A DNA stretch of 64,000 nt from Flavipsychrobacter sp. (GTDB lineage Bacteria; Bacteroidota; Bacteroidia; Chitinophagales; Chitinophagaceae): NCBI GenBank assembly GCA_041392855.1, contig JAWKLD010000001.1, positions 1,164,001 through 1,228,000 on the forward strand. The letters are read 5' to 3'. Each line of letters starts with the position of its first letter. Position 1 is the stretch's first letter. The translations under genes and the position numbers were made by a program. The notes beneath the pieces were generated by a model. The model saw only the letters and a program-made list of their open reading frames with translations, had not been told where the DNA came from and did not search any database. Positions 54,037 through 61,492 of this stretch are shown piece by piece.

Positions 54037-56433
54037 ATGTCGGATCAAGCAACAATAAAACAGGACGCAAGATTATCGTTTGACGAGTTCAAAGAAGAGG
54101 TCCTACATGACTATTACCTAGCCGTAGCCAGTCGTGAGGCGAGCCTTATAGGTCGTCGAGAAGTACTTACCGGCAAGGCTAAGTTTGGCATATTTGGCGA
54201 CGGTAAAGAGCTGGCACAAATAGCTGCTGCTAAGTGCATGCAACCTGGTGATATTCGTTCGGGCTACTATCGCGACCAAACATTGATGTTTGCCACCGGC
54301 ATGAGTGATATAGAAAAGTTCTTCGCACAGTTATATGCCAATCCGGATATTAACCACGAGCCATCATCTGCCGGCAGAATGATGAACGGTCACTACGGAA
54401 CAAGATGGCTGGATGAACAAGGAGAATGGAAAAATCTTACTGATGCCCCTCAATCTTCAAGCGACATATCTCCTACAGCAGGACAAATGGTGCGTTCTCT
54501 GGGTTTAGCTTTTGCTTCCAAGATGTTTCGTAATGTGAGTGAGCTGAGTGAAGGGTTTGAAAAATTCAGTAAAAATGGTGATGAAGTTGTTTTCTGTACC
54601 ATTGGAGATGCTTCAACATCTGAAGGCTTGTTCTGGGAAACCGTGAATGCTGCTGGTGTACTACAAGTGCCTCTTGCTATTTTCGTTTGGGACGACGGAT
54701 ATGGAATTTCTGTACCTAGAAAATATCAAACTACTAAAAACTCTATCTCTGATGCCTTAGCAGGTATGCAATGGGATGATAATAAAGGTGGACTTAATAT
54801 CTATAAAGTAAAAGGTTGGGACTACCCTAGCCTTGTAGATACCTTCAAGAGGGGAATTGCGAAAACTAGAGAAACTCATATACCAACAATATTCCACGTA
54901 CAGGAAGTAACACAGCCTCAAGGGCACTCTACATCGGGTTCACACGAGCGTTACAAGTCTAAAGACAGACTGGAGTGGGAAAAAGAAATGGATTGCATTG
55001 TCAAAATGCGCTCTTTCATATTAGAGAACAACATCTCTACAGAGGAAGAATTGGACGAGCAGGAAAAACAGGCAAAACAAGAAGCCAGAACTGCTAAACA
55101 AAAAGCATGGGAAAGCTTCATCACTCCTATAAAACAGCAAATAACACAAGCAACCAACCTATGTAACCAAATAGTTTATGAAGGTGGTGCTAATGCTACA
55201 GCTGTAGCAGAGCTTTCTCAAAGCCTTGCAGCAATTAAGGAGCCAATCAGAAAAGATGTTATCCAAACCTTACAAAAGGTGGCAGCACTTTCTACTGGAA
55301 ACTCTGAAGCTGCTAGAAATTTGCGTAATTATTGCGACTCTTTGATTCAGGAGAATGAAGACAACTTCTCTTCTCATTTACATTCAGCGTCGAAATATAA
55401 TGCTATGAGTGTAGCTACAGTACCTGCTACCTATGCTGCTGATGCGCCTACGCTTAATGGCTACGAAATATTAAATAAATTCTTCGACCATACTTTTGCT
55501 AACAACCCTGCTGTTTTTGCCTTTGGGGAAGATCTTGGTAAAATTGGTGACGTAAACCAAGGTTTTGCAGGGCTACAAGAAAAATATGGTGCACTTCGTA
55601 TATCCGACACTGGCATTCGCGAAGCAACAATTATAGGACAAGGGCTGGGTATGGCAATGCGTGGATTAAGACCAATTGCCGAAATACAGTACTTAGACTA
55701 TCTACTATATGGTCTACAACCATTGAGCGATGATGTTGCAACAATGCAATACCGTACTCGTGGCGGGCAAAAATGTCCATTAATCGTTCGCACACGCGGA
55801 CACAGACTGGAAGGCGTATGGCATAGTGGCTCGCCAATGGGCATGATCCTGAACAGCATTAGGGGCATGTATCTATGTGTACCTAGAAACATGACACAAG
55901 CAGCAGGTATGTATACCACATTACTACAAAGTGACGAACCTGCGATTGTAGTAGAATGCTTGAATGGATACCGTTTAAAAGAGCAGCTTCCTGAGAACCT
56001 AGGCACTTACACTGTTCCTTTAGGTAAGCCTGAAATAATAAGAGCAGGTGAAGACGTTACCATCGTTTCTTATGGTTCTACATTGAGAGTTATTGAAGAG
56101 GCTATTGTAAACTATTTAGAACCTAAAGGCATAAGCTGTGAAGTGGTAGACGTACAAACACTATTACCTTTTGACGTTGACCATATCATACTAGAGTCTC
56201 TTAAAAAGACCAACCGTATAGTATTTATAGACGAAGATGTTCCGGGAGGTGCAACTGCTTATATGTTCCAACACGTTATGGAAAAACAAGGTGGATACAA
56301 ATGGCTGGATGTTGCTCCACGTACAATTACTGCAAAAGCACACCGTCCTGCTTATGCTACTGACGGAGACTACTTCTCTAAACCAAATGCAGAAAGCATA
56401 ACAGCTATTATTGAAGAAATGATGGCAGAGTAA
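54037..56433 (+). CDS. 2-oxoacid dehydrogenase E1 component, fused alpha and beta subunits
   Basis: The start at 54037 is fixed by the promoter. The 798-residue product joins a thiamine-diphosphate-binding E1 alpha domain (about residues 20-340: GKAKFGIFGDGKELAQIA, GDASTSEGLFWETVNAAG with the ThDP/Mg motif) through a Lys/Glu/Gln-rich helical linker (about 340-460) to an E1 beta domain (about 470-798: AFGEDLGKIGDVNQGFAG, PIAEIQYLDYLLYG, VRTRGHRLEGVWHSGSP, TIVSYGSTLR). It would decarboxylate a 2-oxoacid and pass the acyl group to a lipoyl E2 not encoded here. Branched-chain 2-oxoacids are the likely substrates, as in other Bacteroidota fusions; pyruvate is possible. Confidence 0.9.
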   Translation: MSDQATIKQDARLSFDEFKEEVLHDYYLAVASREASLIGRREVLTGKAKFGIFGDGKELAQIAAAKCMQPGDIRSGYYRDQTLMFATGMSDIEKFFAQLYANPDINHEPSSAGRMMNGHYGTRWLDEQGEWKNLTDAPQSSSDISPTAGQMVRSLGLAFASKMFRNVSELSEGFEKFSKNGDEVVFCTIGDASTSEGLFWETVNAAGVLQVPLAIFVWDDGYGISVPRKYQTTKNSISDALAGMQWDDNKGGLNIYKVKGWDYPSLVDTFKRGIAKTRETHIPTIFHVQEVTQPQGHSTSGSHERYKSKDRLEWEKEMDCIVKMRSFILENNISTEEELDEQEKQAKQEARTAKQKAWESFITPIKQQITQATNLCNQIVYEGGANATAVAELSQSLAAIKEPIRKDVIQTLQKVAALSTGNSEAARNLRNYCDSLIQENEDNFSSHLHSASKYNAMSVATVPATYAADAPTLNGYEILNKFFDHTFANNPAVFAFGEDLGKIGDVNQGFAGLQEKYGALRISDTGIREATIIGQGLGMAMRGLRPIAEIQYLDYLLYGLQPLSDDVATMQYRTRGGQKCPLIVRTRGHRLEGVWHSGSPMGMILNSIRGMYLCVPRNMTQAAGMYTTLLQSDEPAIVVECLNGYRLKEQLPENLGTYTVPLGKPEIIRAGEDVTIVSYGSTLRVIEEAIVNYLEPKGISCEVVDVQTLLPFDVDHIILESLKKTNRIVFIDEDVPGGATAYMFQHVMEKQGGYKWLDVAPRTITAKAHRPAYATDGDYFSKPNAESITAIIEEMMAE

Positions 56434-56461
56434 ATAGATAAAAATAAAATATACACACATA

Positions 56462-56491
56462 AATAAAGCCTCACTTTTGTGAGGCTTTATT
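56462..56491 (+). terminator. Terminator after the E1 fusion gene
   Basis: AATAAAGCCTCAC pairs with GTGAGGCTTTATT around TTTT, with more T residues downstream. Confidence 0.9.
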
Positions 56492-56541
56492 GTTTTATGA
56501 AAAAAGGATATATATCTTACAAGTAACTAAACCACTTAACC

Positions 56542-57651
56542 ATGCCAAACTATTCTGGAATACGTTGGAAGAAATTTGATTCCAACAGAAAAAACGTAGT
56601 TGAAAAACTATTCTCTCTGAAAGAAGGGCTAAAATCTATACCTCAAAAAACTACAGATAAAAACTTTCTACTTGCTACATGGAACATCAGAGAGTTTGAC
56701 GGCAACAAATATGGCAACAGACTAGAGGAGAGCTTCTATTATATTGCCGAGGTCATCTCTTCTTTTGACATGGTAGCAGTACAAGAAATAAAAGGCAGTC
56801 TGGATCCTTTAAAAAAAGTAATGCGCATCTTAGGCAACCATTGGGATTATCTGGTGTCAGATATTACCGAAGGTAGCAGAGGTAATGGAGAGCGCATGGC
56901 ATACATCTATGATAAACGAAAAGTACAATTCACTTCAGTAGCGGGAGAGATCGTAATACCACCAAAAATAAAAAAAGACAGTAACGGTAACACTGTCAAA
57001 AAGAACGGAAAAACTGTTTATGAACCTGTTGCTCAATTTTGGCGCACCCCTTATCTGGTCTCCTTTCAGTCAGGGTGGTTTAAGTTTTACTTATGCACCG
57101 TGCATATACTCTTTGGCGACGCAAAAGACCTTACTGATAGAACAAAAGAAATACATGACGTAGCTCTATTCTTTAAAAAAAGAGCTAAAACCGAAAACGA
57201 GTACAGCAGCGACAAGGACTATTGGGATAGACAAAACTTTATACTACTAGGCGATTTCAATATAATTGACCGACAAGATGAAACCTTTAAAGCACTAACC
57301 CATAAAACAGACTTCATCATACCTGCTCAGATAGAAAAGGAGAACCTACACGGCTCTAATGTAAATAAGGATAAGTTCTACGACCAAATTGTTTATAACA
57401 ATAAATATGGCAATGCGGTAGTAACCGATGCCGGTATATTTGACTTTTTCAATCATGTATATACTAATACAGACGAAGACTACAAGCTTTACTTAAAAGC
57501 AATGGAATCCGTAAAAAAAGGCACTAAAGCTCCTACTATGAGCTGGTATAGACAATGGCGCACACATCAAATGTCTGATCATCTACCTATGTGGGTAGAA
57601 TTTGATACAGACTTCTCTCAACGATACTTAGAAGAAAGAATGAAGAGCTAA
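56542..57651 (+). CDS. Endonuclease/exonuclease/phosphatase (EEP) superfamily protein
   Basis: The 369-residue product has all the EEP/DNase I-like motifs in order: LLATWNIREFDGN, MVAVQEIKGS with the metal-binding Glu, GNGERMAYIYDKRKV, LCTVHILFGD, ILLGDFNIID and the closing MSDHLPMWVEF. No signal peptide is seen, so it acts in the cytoplasm, cleaving phosphodiesters or phosphoesters; whether the target is DNA, RNA or a lipid head group cannot be told. The N-terminus (MPNYSGIRWKKFDSNRK) is basic and not part of the catalytic fold. Confidence 0.9.
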   Translation: MPNYSGIRWKKFDSNRKNVVEKLFSLKEGLKSIPQKTTDKNFLLATWNIREFDGNKYGNRLEESFYYIAEVISSFDMVAVQEIKGSLDPLKKVMRILGNHWDYLVSDITEGSRGNGERMAYIYDKRKVQFTSVAGEIVIPPKIKKDSNGNTVKKNGKTVYEPVAQFWRTPYLVSFQSGWFKFYLCTVHILFGDAKDLTDRTKEIHDVALFFKKRAKTENEYSSDKDYWDRQNFILLGDFNIIDRQDETFKALTHKTDFIIPAQIEKENLHGSNVNKDKFYDQIVYNNKYGNAVVTDAGIFDFFNHVYTNTDEDYKLYLKAMESVKKGTKAPTMSWYRQWRTHQMSDHLPMWVEFDTDFSQRYLEERMKS

Positions 57652-57713
57652 TATTTGCTATAAATAGCCATTAAGTAGAAAACAGACTATACTCTTCTTC
57701 CTTTGGTGGATAT

Positions 57714-57748
57714 CTAGCAAACTCCTTTACTTGAAAGGAGTTTGCTAG
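57714..57748. terminator. Bidirectional terminator between EEP and FKBP genes
   Basis: A perfect 15-bp stem (CTAGCAAACTCCTTT with AAAGGAGTTTGCTAG) surrounds a 5-nt loop and lies between convergent genes. The flanks are only partly T-rich. Confidence 0.75.
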
Positions 57749-57753
57749 TTTAA

Positions 57754-58188
57754 TTAATTGATACCAAGAAGCTCTACGTCAAATATCAAGGTACTATTAG
57801 GGCCTATCTCAGCACTTACATGACGGTCACCGTAAGCAAGATCATGAGGGATAAAAAACCTATATTTACTACCTACAGACATTAACTGCACGCCCTCTGT
57901 CCAGCCTTTGATCACCATATTTAATGGAAAAGATGCGGGCTGTCCTCTTTGTACAGAACTATCGAATACTGTACCATTAATTAATGTGCCGTGATAATGG
58001 CAAGTAACTTTATTAAACTCCGTCGGCTTATCGCCATCGCCCTCATTGAGCACCTCATACTGTAAACCACTTTCTAAAACAATGACTTCATCACGTTTAC
58101 CATTTTCTGCTAAGAAAGCCTTACCCTCTTCAAGGTTTTTATTAGACGTTTCGTCTCTTAAGGCTTTTAGTCTATCTGCAATTCCCAT
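57754..58188 (-). CDS. FKBP-type peptidyl-prolyl cis-trans isomerase
   Basis: The 144-residue product has a short N-terminal helical segment (residues 1-35) and one FKBP domain (about 50-144): VTCHYHGTLINGTVFDSS, FPLNMVIKGWTEGVQLMSVG, YRFFIPHDLAYGD and STLIFDVELLGIN, including the conserved Tyr, Phe, Asp and Trp of the active pocket. It resembles FklB/Mip-type enzymes but has no signal peptide, so it likely assists folding in the cytoplasm. It lies 10 nt after the rffA gene and is probably in the same transcript, an unrelated pairing. Confidence 0.93.
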   Translation of the reverse strand: MGIADRLKALRDETSNKNLEEGKAFLAENGKRDEVIVLESGLQYEVLNEGDGDKPTEFNKVTCHYHGTLINGTVFDSSVQRGQPASFPLNMVIKGWTEGVQLMSVGSKYRFFIPHDLAYGDRHVSAEIGPNSTLIFDVELLGIN

Positions 58189-58198
58189 ATTTATTATT

Positions 58199-59377
58199 TT
58201 ATTTACTTAGTTTTTGTTCATAATATTCTTTTATACATGCTATAACATAGTCCTGCTGCTCGCTTGTCATACCTGCAAATAACGGTAGTCTTAGCAAACA
58301 GTCATCATATCTATCACAATTTGGCAGCGCCTCACCATGATGCTTGTCTTTGTAGTAGTCTGACCTATGAAGTGGATTATAATGAAAAACAGCACTCACC
58401 CCTCTCTCTTTCAAAAAAAGTCTTAGTGCTTTCTGCTCTTTATAGTCAGGCATTATCAATCCAAACAAGTGTCCATTGACTGTGGCATATTCGGGCACAA
58501 AAGGCAGCTGAAACTTGCCCATATCAGCAAGCATTTTAAGCTCTTCATAATACCTATTCCAAATAGCCATTCTTTTAACCTGTATATCCTCTAGCTCTTC
58601 TAGCTGTGCATATAAAAATCCTGCTATAAGCTCTGACGGTAAAAATGAAGAACCTACCTCAACCCATCCATATTTATTCACTTCCCCTCGTAAAAACTTG
58701 GTTCTATCCGTACCTTTTTCTCTAATTATCTCGGCTCGTTCTATAAATTGGTCATCATTTACTACCAACATACCCCCCTCTCCACTACTTATATTTTTAG
58801 TCTCGTGAAAAGATAACGCCGCCATATGACCAATGGACCCCAAAGGCCTGCCTTTATAATAAGAGTCAATAGCTTGAGCAGCATCTTCTATCACTATAAG
58901 ATCATGCTTTTGAGCAATTGCCATTATCTTATCCATATCACAAGCCACACCTGCATAGTGTACCGCTACTATTGCTTTAGTATTGGGCGTTATTAACTCT
59001 TCTATTTTATCCTCATCCATACCAGGGTGGTCTGCCCTACTATCCATGAACATCACTTTTGCACCTCGCAAAATGAAAGGATTAGCAGATGACACAAAAG
59101 TATATGATGGCATTATCACCTCATCTCCTGGTTTCAGATCAATTAATATGGCAGCCATTTCAAGAGCATCTGTACAAGATGTTGTCAGAAAACAAGCTTT
59201 AAAGCCATATTTATCGGTAAAAAACTGGTGACACTTCCTAGTATATTCACCATTACCACATAGTTTCAAACTACGCAGCACATCTTTTATATAATATTCT
59301 TCTTTTCCTGTAAGGTAGGGAACATTGAAAGGAACAGACAATGTAGACGCTGTTCTATCAGCTTGCAAGTTAGGCAT
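58199..59377 (-). CDS. rffA: dTDP-4-amino-4,6-dideoxygalactose transaminase
   Basis: RffA (WecE) transfers an amino group to dTDP-4-keto-6-deoxyglucose to give dTDP-4-amino-4,6-dideoxygalactose for surface polysaccharide. The 392-residue product follows the E. coli protein closely: KLCGNGEYTRKC, LTTSCTDALEMAAILIDLKPGDEVIMPS (in parts), AIVAVHYAGVACDMDKIMA, EDAAQAI, and the PLP lysine Lys194 in SFHETKNISSGEGG, then EIIREKGTDRTKF. It has about 12 extra residues at the N-terminus before VPFNVPYLTG. No other nucleotide-sugar genes are adjacent; the RmlD-like gene at 48626 is the nearest. Confidence 0.93.
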   Translation of the reverse strand: MPNLQADRTASTLSVPFNVPYLTGKEEYYIKDVLRSLKLCGNGEYTRKCHQFFTDKYGFKACFLTTSCTDALEMAAILIDLKPGDEVIMPSYTFVSSANPFILRGAKVMFMDSRADHPGMDEDKIEELITPNTKAIVAVHYAGVACDMDKIMAIAQKHDLIVIEDAAQAIDSYYKGRPLGSIGHMAALSFHETKNISSGEGGMLVVNDDQFIERAEIIREKGTDRTKFLRGEVNKYGWVEVGSSFLPSELIAGFLYAQLEELEDIQVKRMAIWNRYYEELKMLADMGKFQLPFVPEYATVNGHLFGLIMPDYKEQKALRLFLKERGVSAVFHYNPLHRSDYYKDKHHGEALPNCDRYDDCLLRLPLFAGMTSEQQDYVIACIKEYYEQKLSK

Positions 59378-59401
59378 GTGTTAGCTAATAAGTTAGTCGC
59401 T

Positions 59402-59460
59402 CAAAATTAAACAACTGAATATAAATATAATAAGCATATGCTCATTAAAATTATTCAGTT
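59402..59460 (-). promoter_or_regulatory. rffA -7 box with upstream imperfect palindrome
   Basis: TAATTTTG (59402-59409, minus strand) lies 24 nt before the rffA start. Just upstream is a 48-bp imperfect palindrome: arms AACTGAATA (59413-59421) and TATTCAGTT (59452-59460) around GCATATGC (59434-59441). It could be an operator for rffA or a weak terminator for the gene at 59487. Confidence 0.45.
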
Positions 59461-59486
59461 ATTTTTTTGCACAACTATTAGCTCAC

Positions 59487-59918
59487 TTATGCTGTATGCG
59501 CATAATAAGGTAGTTGCATTTCTATTAGAGACGGAACTTTCGTCTTCGCCTTATTTTTCTTAGGCTTGGTAATAGCCAATCTTATACCATCAATAATATT
59601 ATCTGCTGTAAAGTTTCTCTTGCTTTTAGGGGCAGTTCTTTTTGTATTCACTAAATAAACCTCATCTTCAGCAAGCGTATATATTAAGGGAATGCTGGAA
59701 AACTTTACATTATCTAATAGCTCATGATACAATTTTGTGCTACTCAATCCCGGGTTATTCGGATTCACAAATACAACATCAGGTACAATTTCCGAAATCA
59801 TCTCGTCTGCCAACTCATTTGCACAGGTATATACCCTAAAGCCTCTATTTCTTAAATATTCCGCATCGGGAATCATAGCCTCACTATCTCCGCCTAACAT
59901 TAATATTCTGAAGTTCAT
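59487..59918 (-). CDS. Receiver-like (CheY-fold) protein lacking the phospho-acceptor Asp
   Basis: The 143-residue product looks like a response-regulator receiver domain over residues 1-115: RILMLGGD at strand 1, DVVFVNPNNPG at strand 3 and SIPLIYTLAEDE at strand 4. The usual phosphorylated Asp at the end of strand 3 is replaced by Asn52, and the acidic pair after strand 1 is reduced to Asp11. A basic tail (KPKKNKAKTK) follows. It is likely a pseudo-receiver working by protein contact. No histidine kinase or DNA-binding domain is next to it. Confidence 0.7.
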   Translation of the reverse strand: MNFRILMLGGDSEAMIPDAEYLRNRGFRVYTCANELADEMISEIVPDVVFVNPNNPGLSSTKLYHELLDNVKFSSIPLIYTLAEDEVYLVNTKRTAPKSKRNFTADNIIDGIRLAITKPKKNKAKTKVPSLIEMQLPYYAHTA

Positions 59919-60045
59919 AACTTAAAAAGTTTGGTTATGCTACTTATATAGACGTAAAAACTGTGCCATTGGATTGGTTGGTATCGTTAAAAAAAACTTA
60001 TAATACCATTGAAATAAAAAAAACTATAATGTGTATTATTTTTAT

Positions 60046-60053
60046 TATCTTTG
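60046..60053 (+). promoter_or_regulatory. -7 promoter box (TATCTTTG)
   Basis: An exact TAnnTTTG match lies 30 nt before the GNAT start at 60084. No TTG lies at the usual -33 distance. Confidence 0.58.
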
Positions 60054-60083
60054 TAAACCATCGTAATTAAAAACCTGAAAGTC

Positions 60084-60647
60084 ATGTATATCACAACTGA
60101 CAATTTGATTATCAAACCTTTAGAGCATTCAGATATTCAAAATTTTCAGCTCATCTACCCCGACTTCTATGCATTTCAGCAGAGCATACCTTTAGTTTCC
60201 ATAAACAATAGTTTACAAGTTTCTGACAAACTAGATGCTTGCATAAAAGAACTTCATAATCTCGGTTTTGGTATAGGCACTGTATCCACTAAGAATGATG
60301 AATTTGTAGGTTTAGCTGGTTTCTCTTTTATTGAAGAAGTGAACACCTACGAAATACACTACGAAATACTTCCTCAACATATTCGCAAAGGCTTTGAGAC
60401 AGAGATCTGTAATACACTCATTGATTACGCATTTAATAATATCGGTCTTGACAAATTGTGTGCACGTGCAATAATCGGAAACTTTAATAAAGACAGAGAT
60501 TACATCAACGCAGGCTTTTCTTACATGGGAGAAAGAGCTATTGAATCTGATGGTAATATTTACTTATGGAATTACTATGAGTTGAATAATGAATCAGACC
60601 TTAGTCCTAGCAGCTACTCAGACTTTGAAAGCCAAGACTTTTTCTAA
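60084..60647 (+). CDS. GNAT-family N-acetyltransferase (RimJ/RimL-like)
   Basis: The 187-residue product shows the RimJ/RimL-type acetyltransferase pattern: TDNLIIKPLEHSDIQNFQLI at the start, FVGLAGFSFIEE, YEIHYEILPQHIRKGFETEI (the acetyl-CoA site, although the usual QxxGxA loop is altered to HIRKGFET), IGLDKLCARAIIGNF and a final INAGFSYMGE. It probably acetylates a protein N-terminus or a small amine in the cytoplasm. The C-terminal tail is Ser/Asp-rich. The altered CoA loop leaves activity uncertain. Confidence 0.82.
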   Translation: MYITTDNLIIKPLEHSDIQNFQLIYPDFYAFQQSIPLVSINNSLQVSDKLDACIKELHNLGFGIGTVSTKNDEFVGLAGFSFIEEVNTYEIHYEILPQHIRKGFETEICNTLIDYAFNNIGLDKLCARAIIGNFNKDRDYINAGFSYMGERAIESDGNIYLWNYYELNNESDLSPSSYSDFESQDFF

Positions 60648-60686
60648 TAGTCAAATACTCACATTACTCTATTTATAGTTGTATTG

Positions 60687-60709
60687 GCTTTATATTAGCA
60701 ATATAAAGC
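60687..60709 (+). promoter_or_regulatory. Perfect 10-bp hairpin directly upstream of yhhQ
   Basis: GCTTTATATT-AGC-AATATAAAGC is a perfect inverted repeat ending 6 nt before the ATG at 60716. It has no T-run, so it is not a standard terminator. It could be an operator or a 5'-UTR structure. I could not fit it to a preQ1 riboswitch. Confidence 0.5.
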
Positions 60710-60715
60710 TGCAAA

Positions 60716-61489
60716 ATGGTACACTATATACTAAAAAACAAAGCAACAAAACTATTTGTTGTACTTACCTCATTTTTCATTGCTAATGCACTAATTGCAG
60801 AATGTATTGGAGGAAAACTATTCTCTTTAGAGTTATTACTTGGTCTTGAGCAACACCCCTTCTCCTTTTTAGGGCAAGAGGGCTTAACGTATACACTTAC
60901 TTGCGGCGTTTTACTTTGGCCACTAGAATTTGTAATGACGGATATTGTGAATGAATACTATGGCCCAAAGGCTGTAAAACGTATTTCATATATCGCGGTA
61001 GCACTTATTAGCTATGCTTTTTTTATGTTTTATGTAGCTATAGAAGTACCTGCTGAGCCTTCTTTTTGGATATCTAGTCAAGCAGATAGTGGCGTTCCTA
61101 ATATGCAATCAGCATTTAGTAGCATATTTGGGCAAGGCATGTGGATAATAGTAGGTAGTATCACAGCTTTCTTAGTAAGCCAAATTGTAGACGTTTGGGC
61201 TTTTCATAAAATAAAGCAAACCACAGGTGAAAAGAAAGTATGGTTAAGAGCTACAGGCTCTACCCTAGTTTCTCAATTGGTAGACAGCTTTATTGTTCTG
61301 TTCATCGCATTCTATATTGGGAGAGACTGGACAATACAACGAGTAATAGTATTATCGCTAATTACCTACTCCTACAAAGCAGTTATGGCACTGATACTTA
61401 CACCAATTATATACTTAGCAGAAGGAGCTATAGATAGATACCTAGGCAAAAATCTAAGCAAGGAAATGAAAGAAGCCGCTATGCAGTAA
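60716..61489 (+). CDS. yhhQ: Queuosine precursor transporter (YhhQ/VUT family)
   Basis: The 257-residue product has about six to seven helices with family motifs: VLTSFFIANALIAECIGGKL, LLWPLEFVMTDIVNEYYG, VDVWAFHKIK, TGSTLVSQLVDSFIVLFIAF and YKAVMALILTPIIYL. YhhQ-type proteins take up the queuosine precursor preQ0 or preQ1 used to modify tRNA. This copy has an insertion after the first helix (FSLELLLGLEQHPFSFLGQE). It ends 3 nt before the convergent membrane-partner gene. Confidence 0.9.
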   Translation: MVHYILKNKATKLFVVLTSFFIANALIAECIGGKLFSLELLLGLEQHPFSFLGQEGLTYTLTCGVLLWPLEFVMTDIVNEYYGPKAVKRISYIAVALISYAFFMFYVAIEVPAEPSFWISSQADSGVPNMQSAFSSIFGQGMWIIVGSITAFLVSQIVDVWAFHKIKQTTGEKKVWLRATGSTLVSQLVDSFIVLFIAFYIGRDWTIQRVIVLSLITYSYKAVMALILTPIIYLAEGAIDRYLGKNLSKEMKEAAMQ

Positions 61490-61492
61490 TGC

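Noticed and set aside
60660..60715. preQ1 riboswitch upstream of yhhQ
   Set aside because: The stem, loop and A-rich tail of the preQ1-I aptamer could not be fitted; only a simple perfect hairpin is present.
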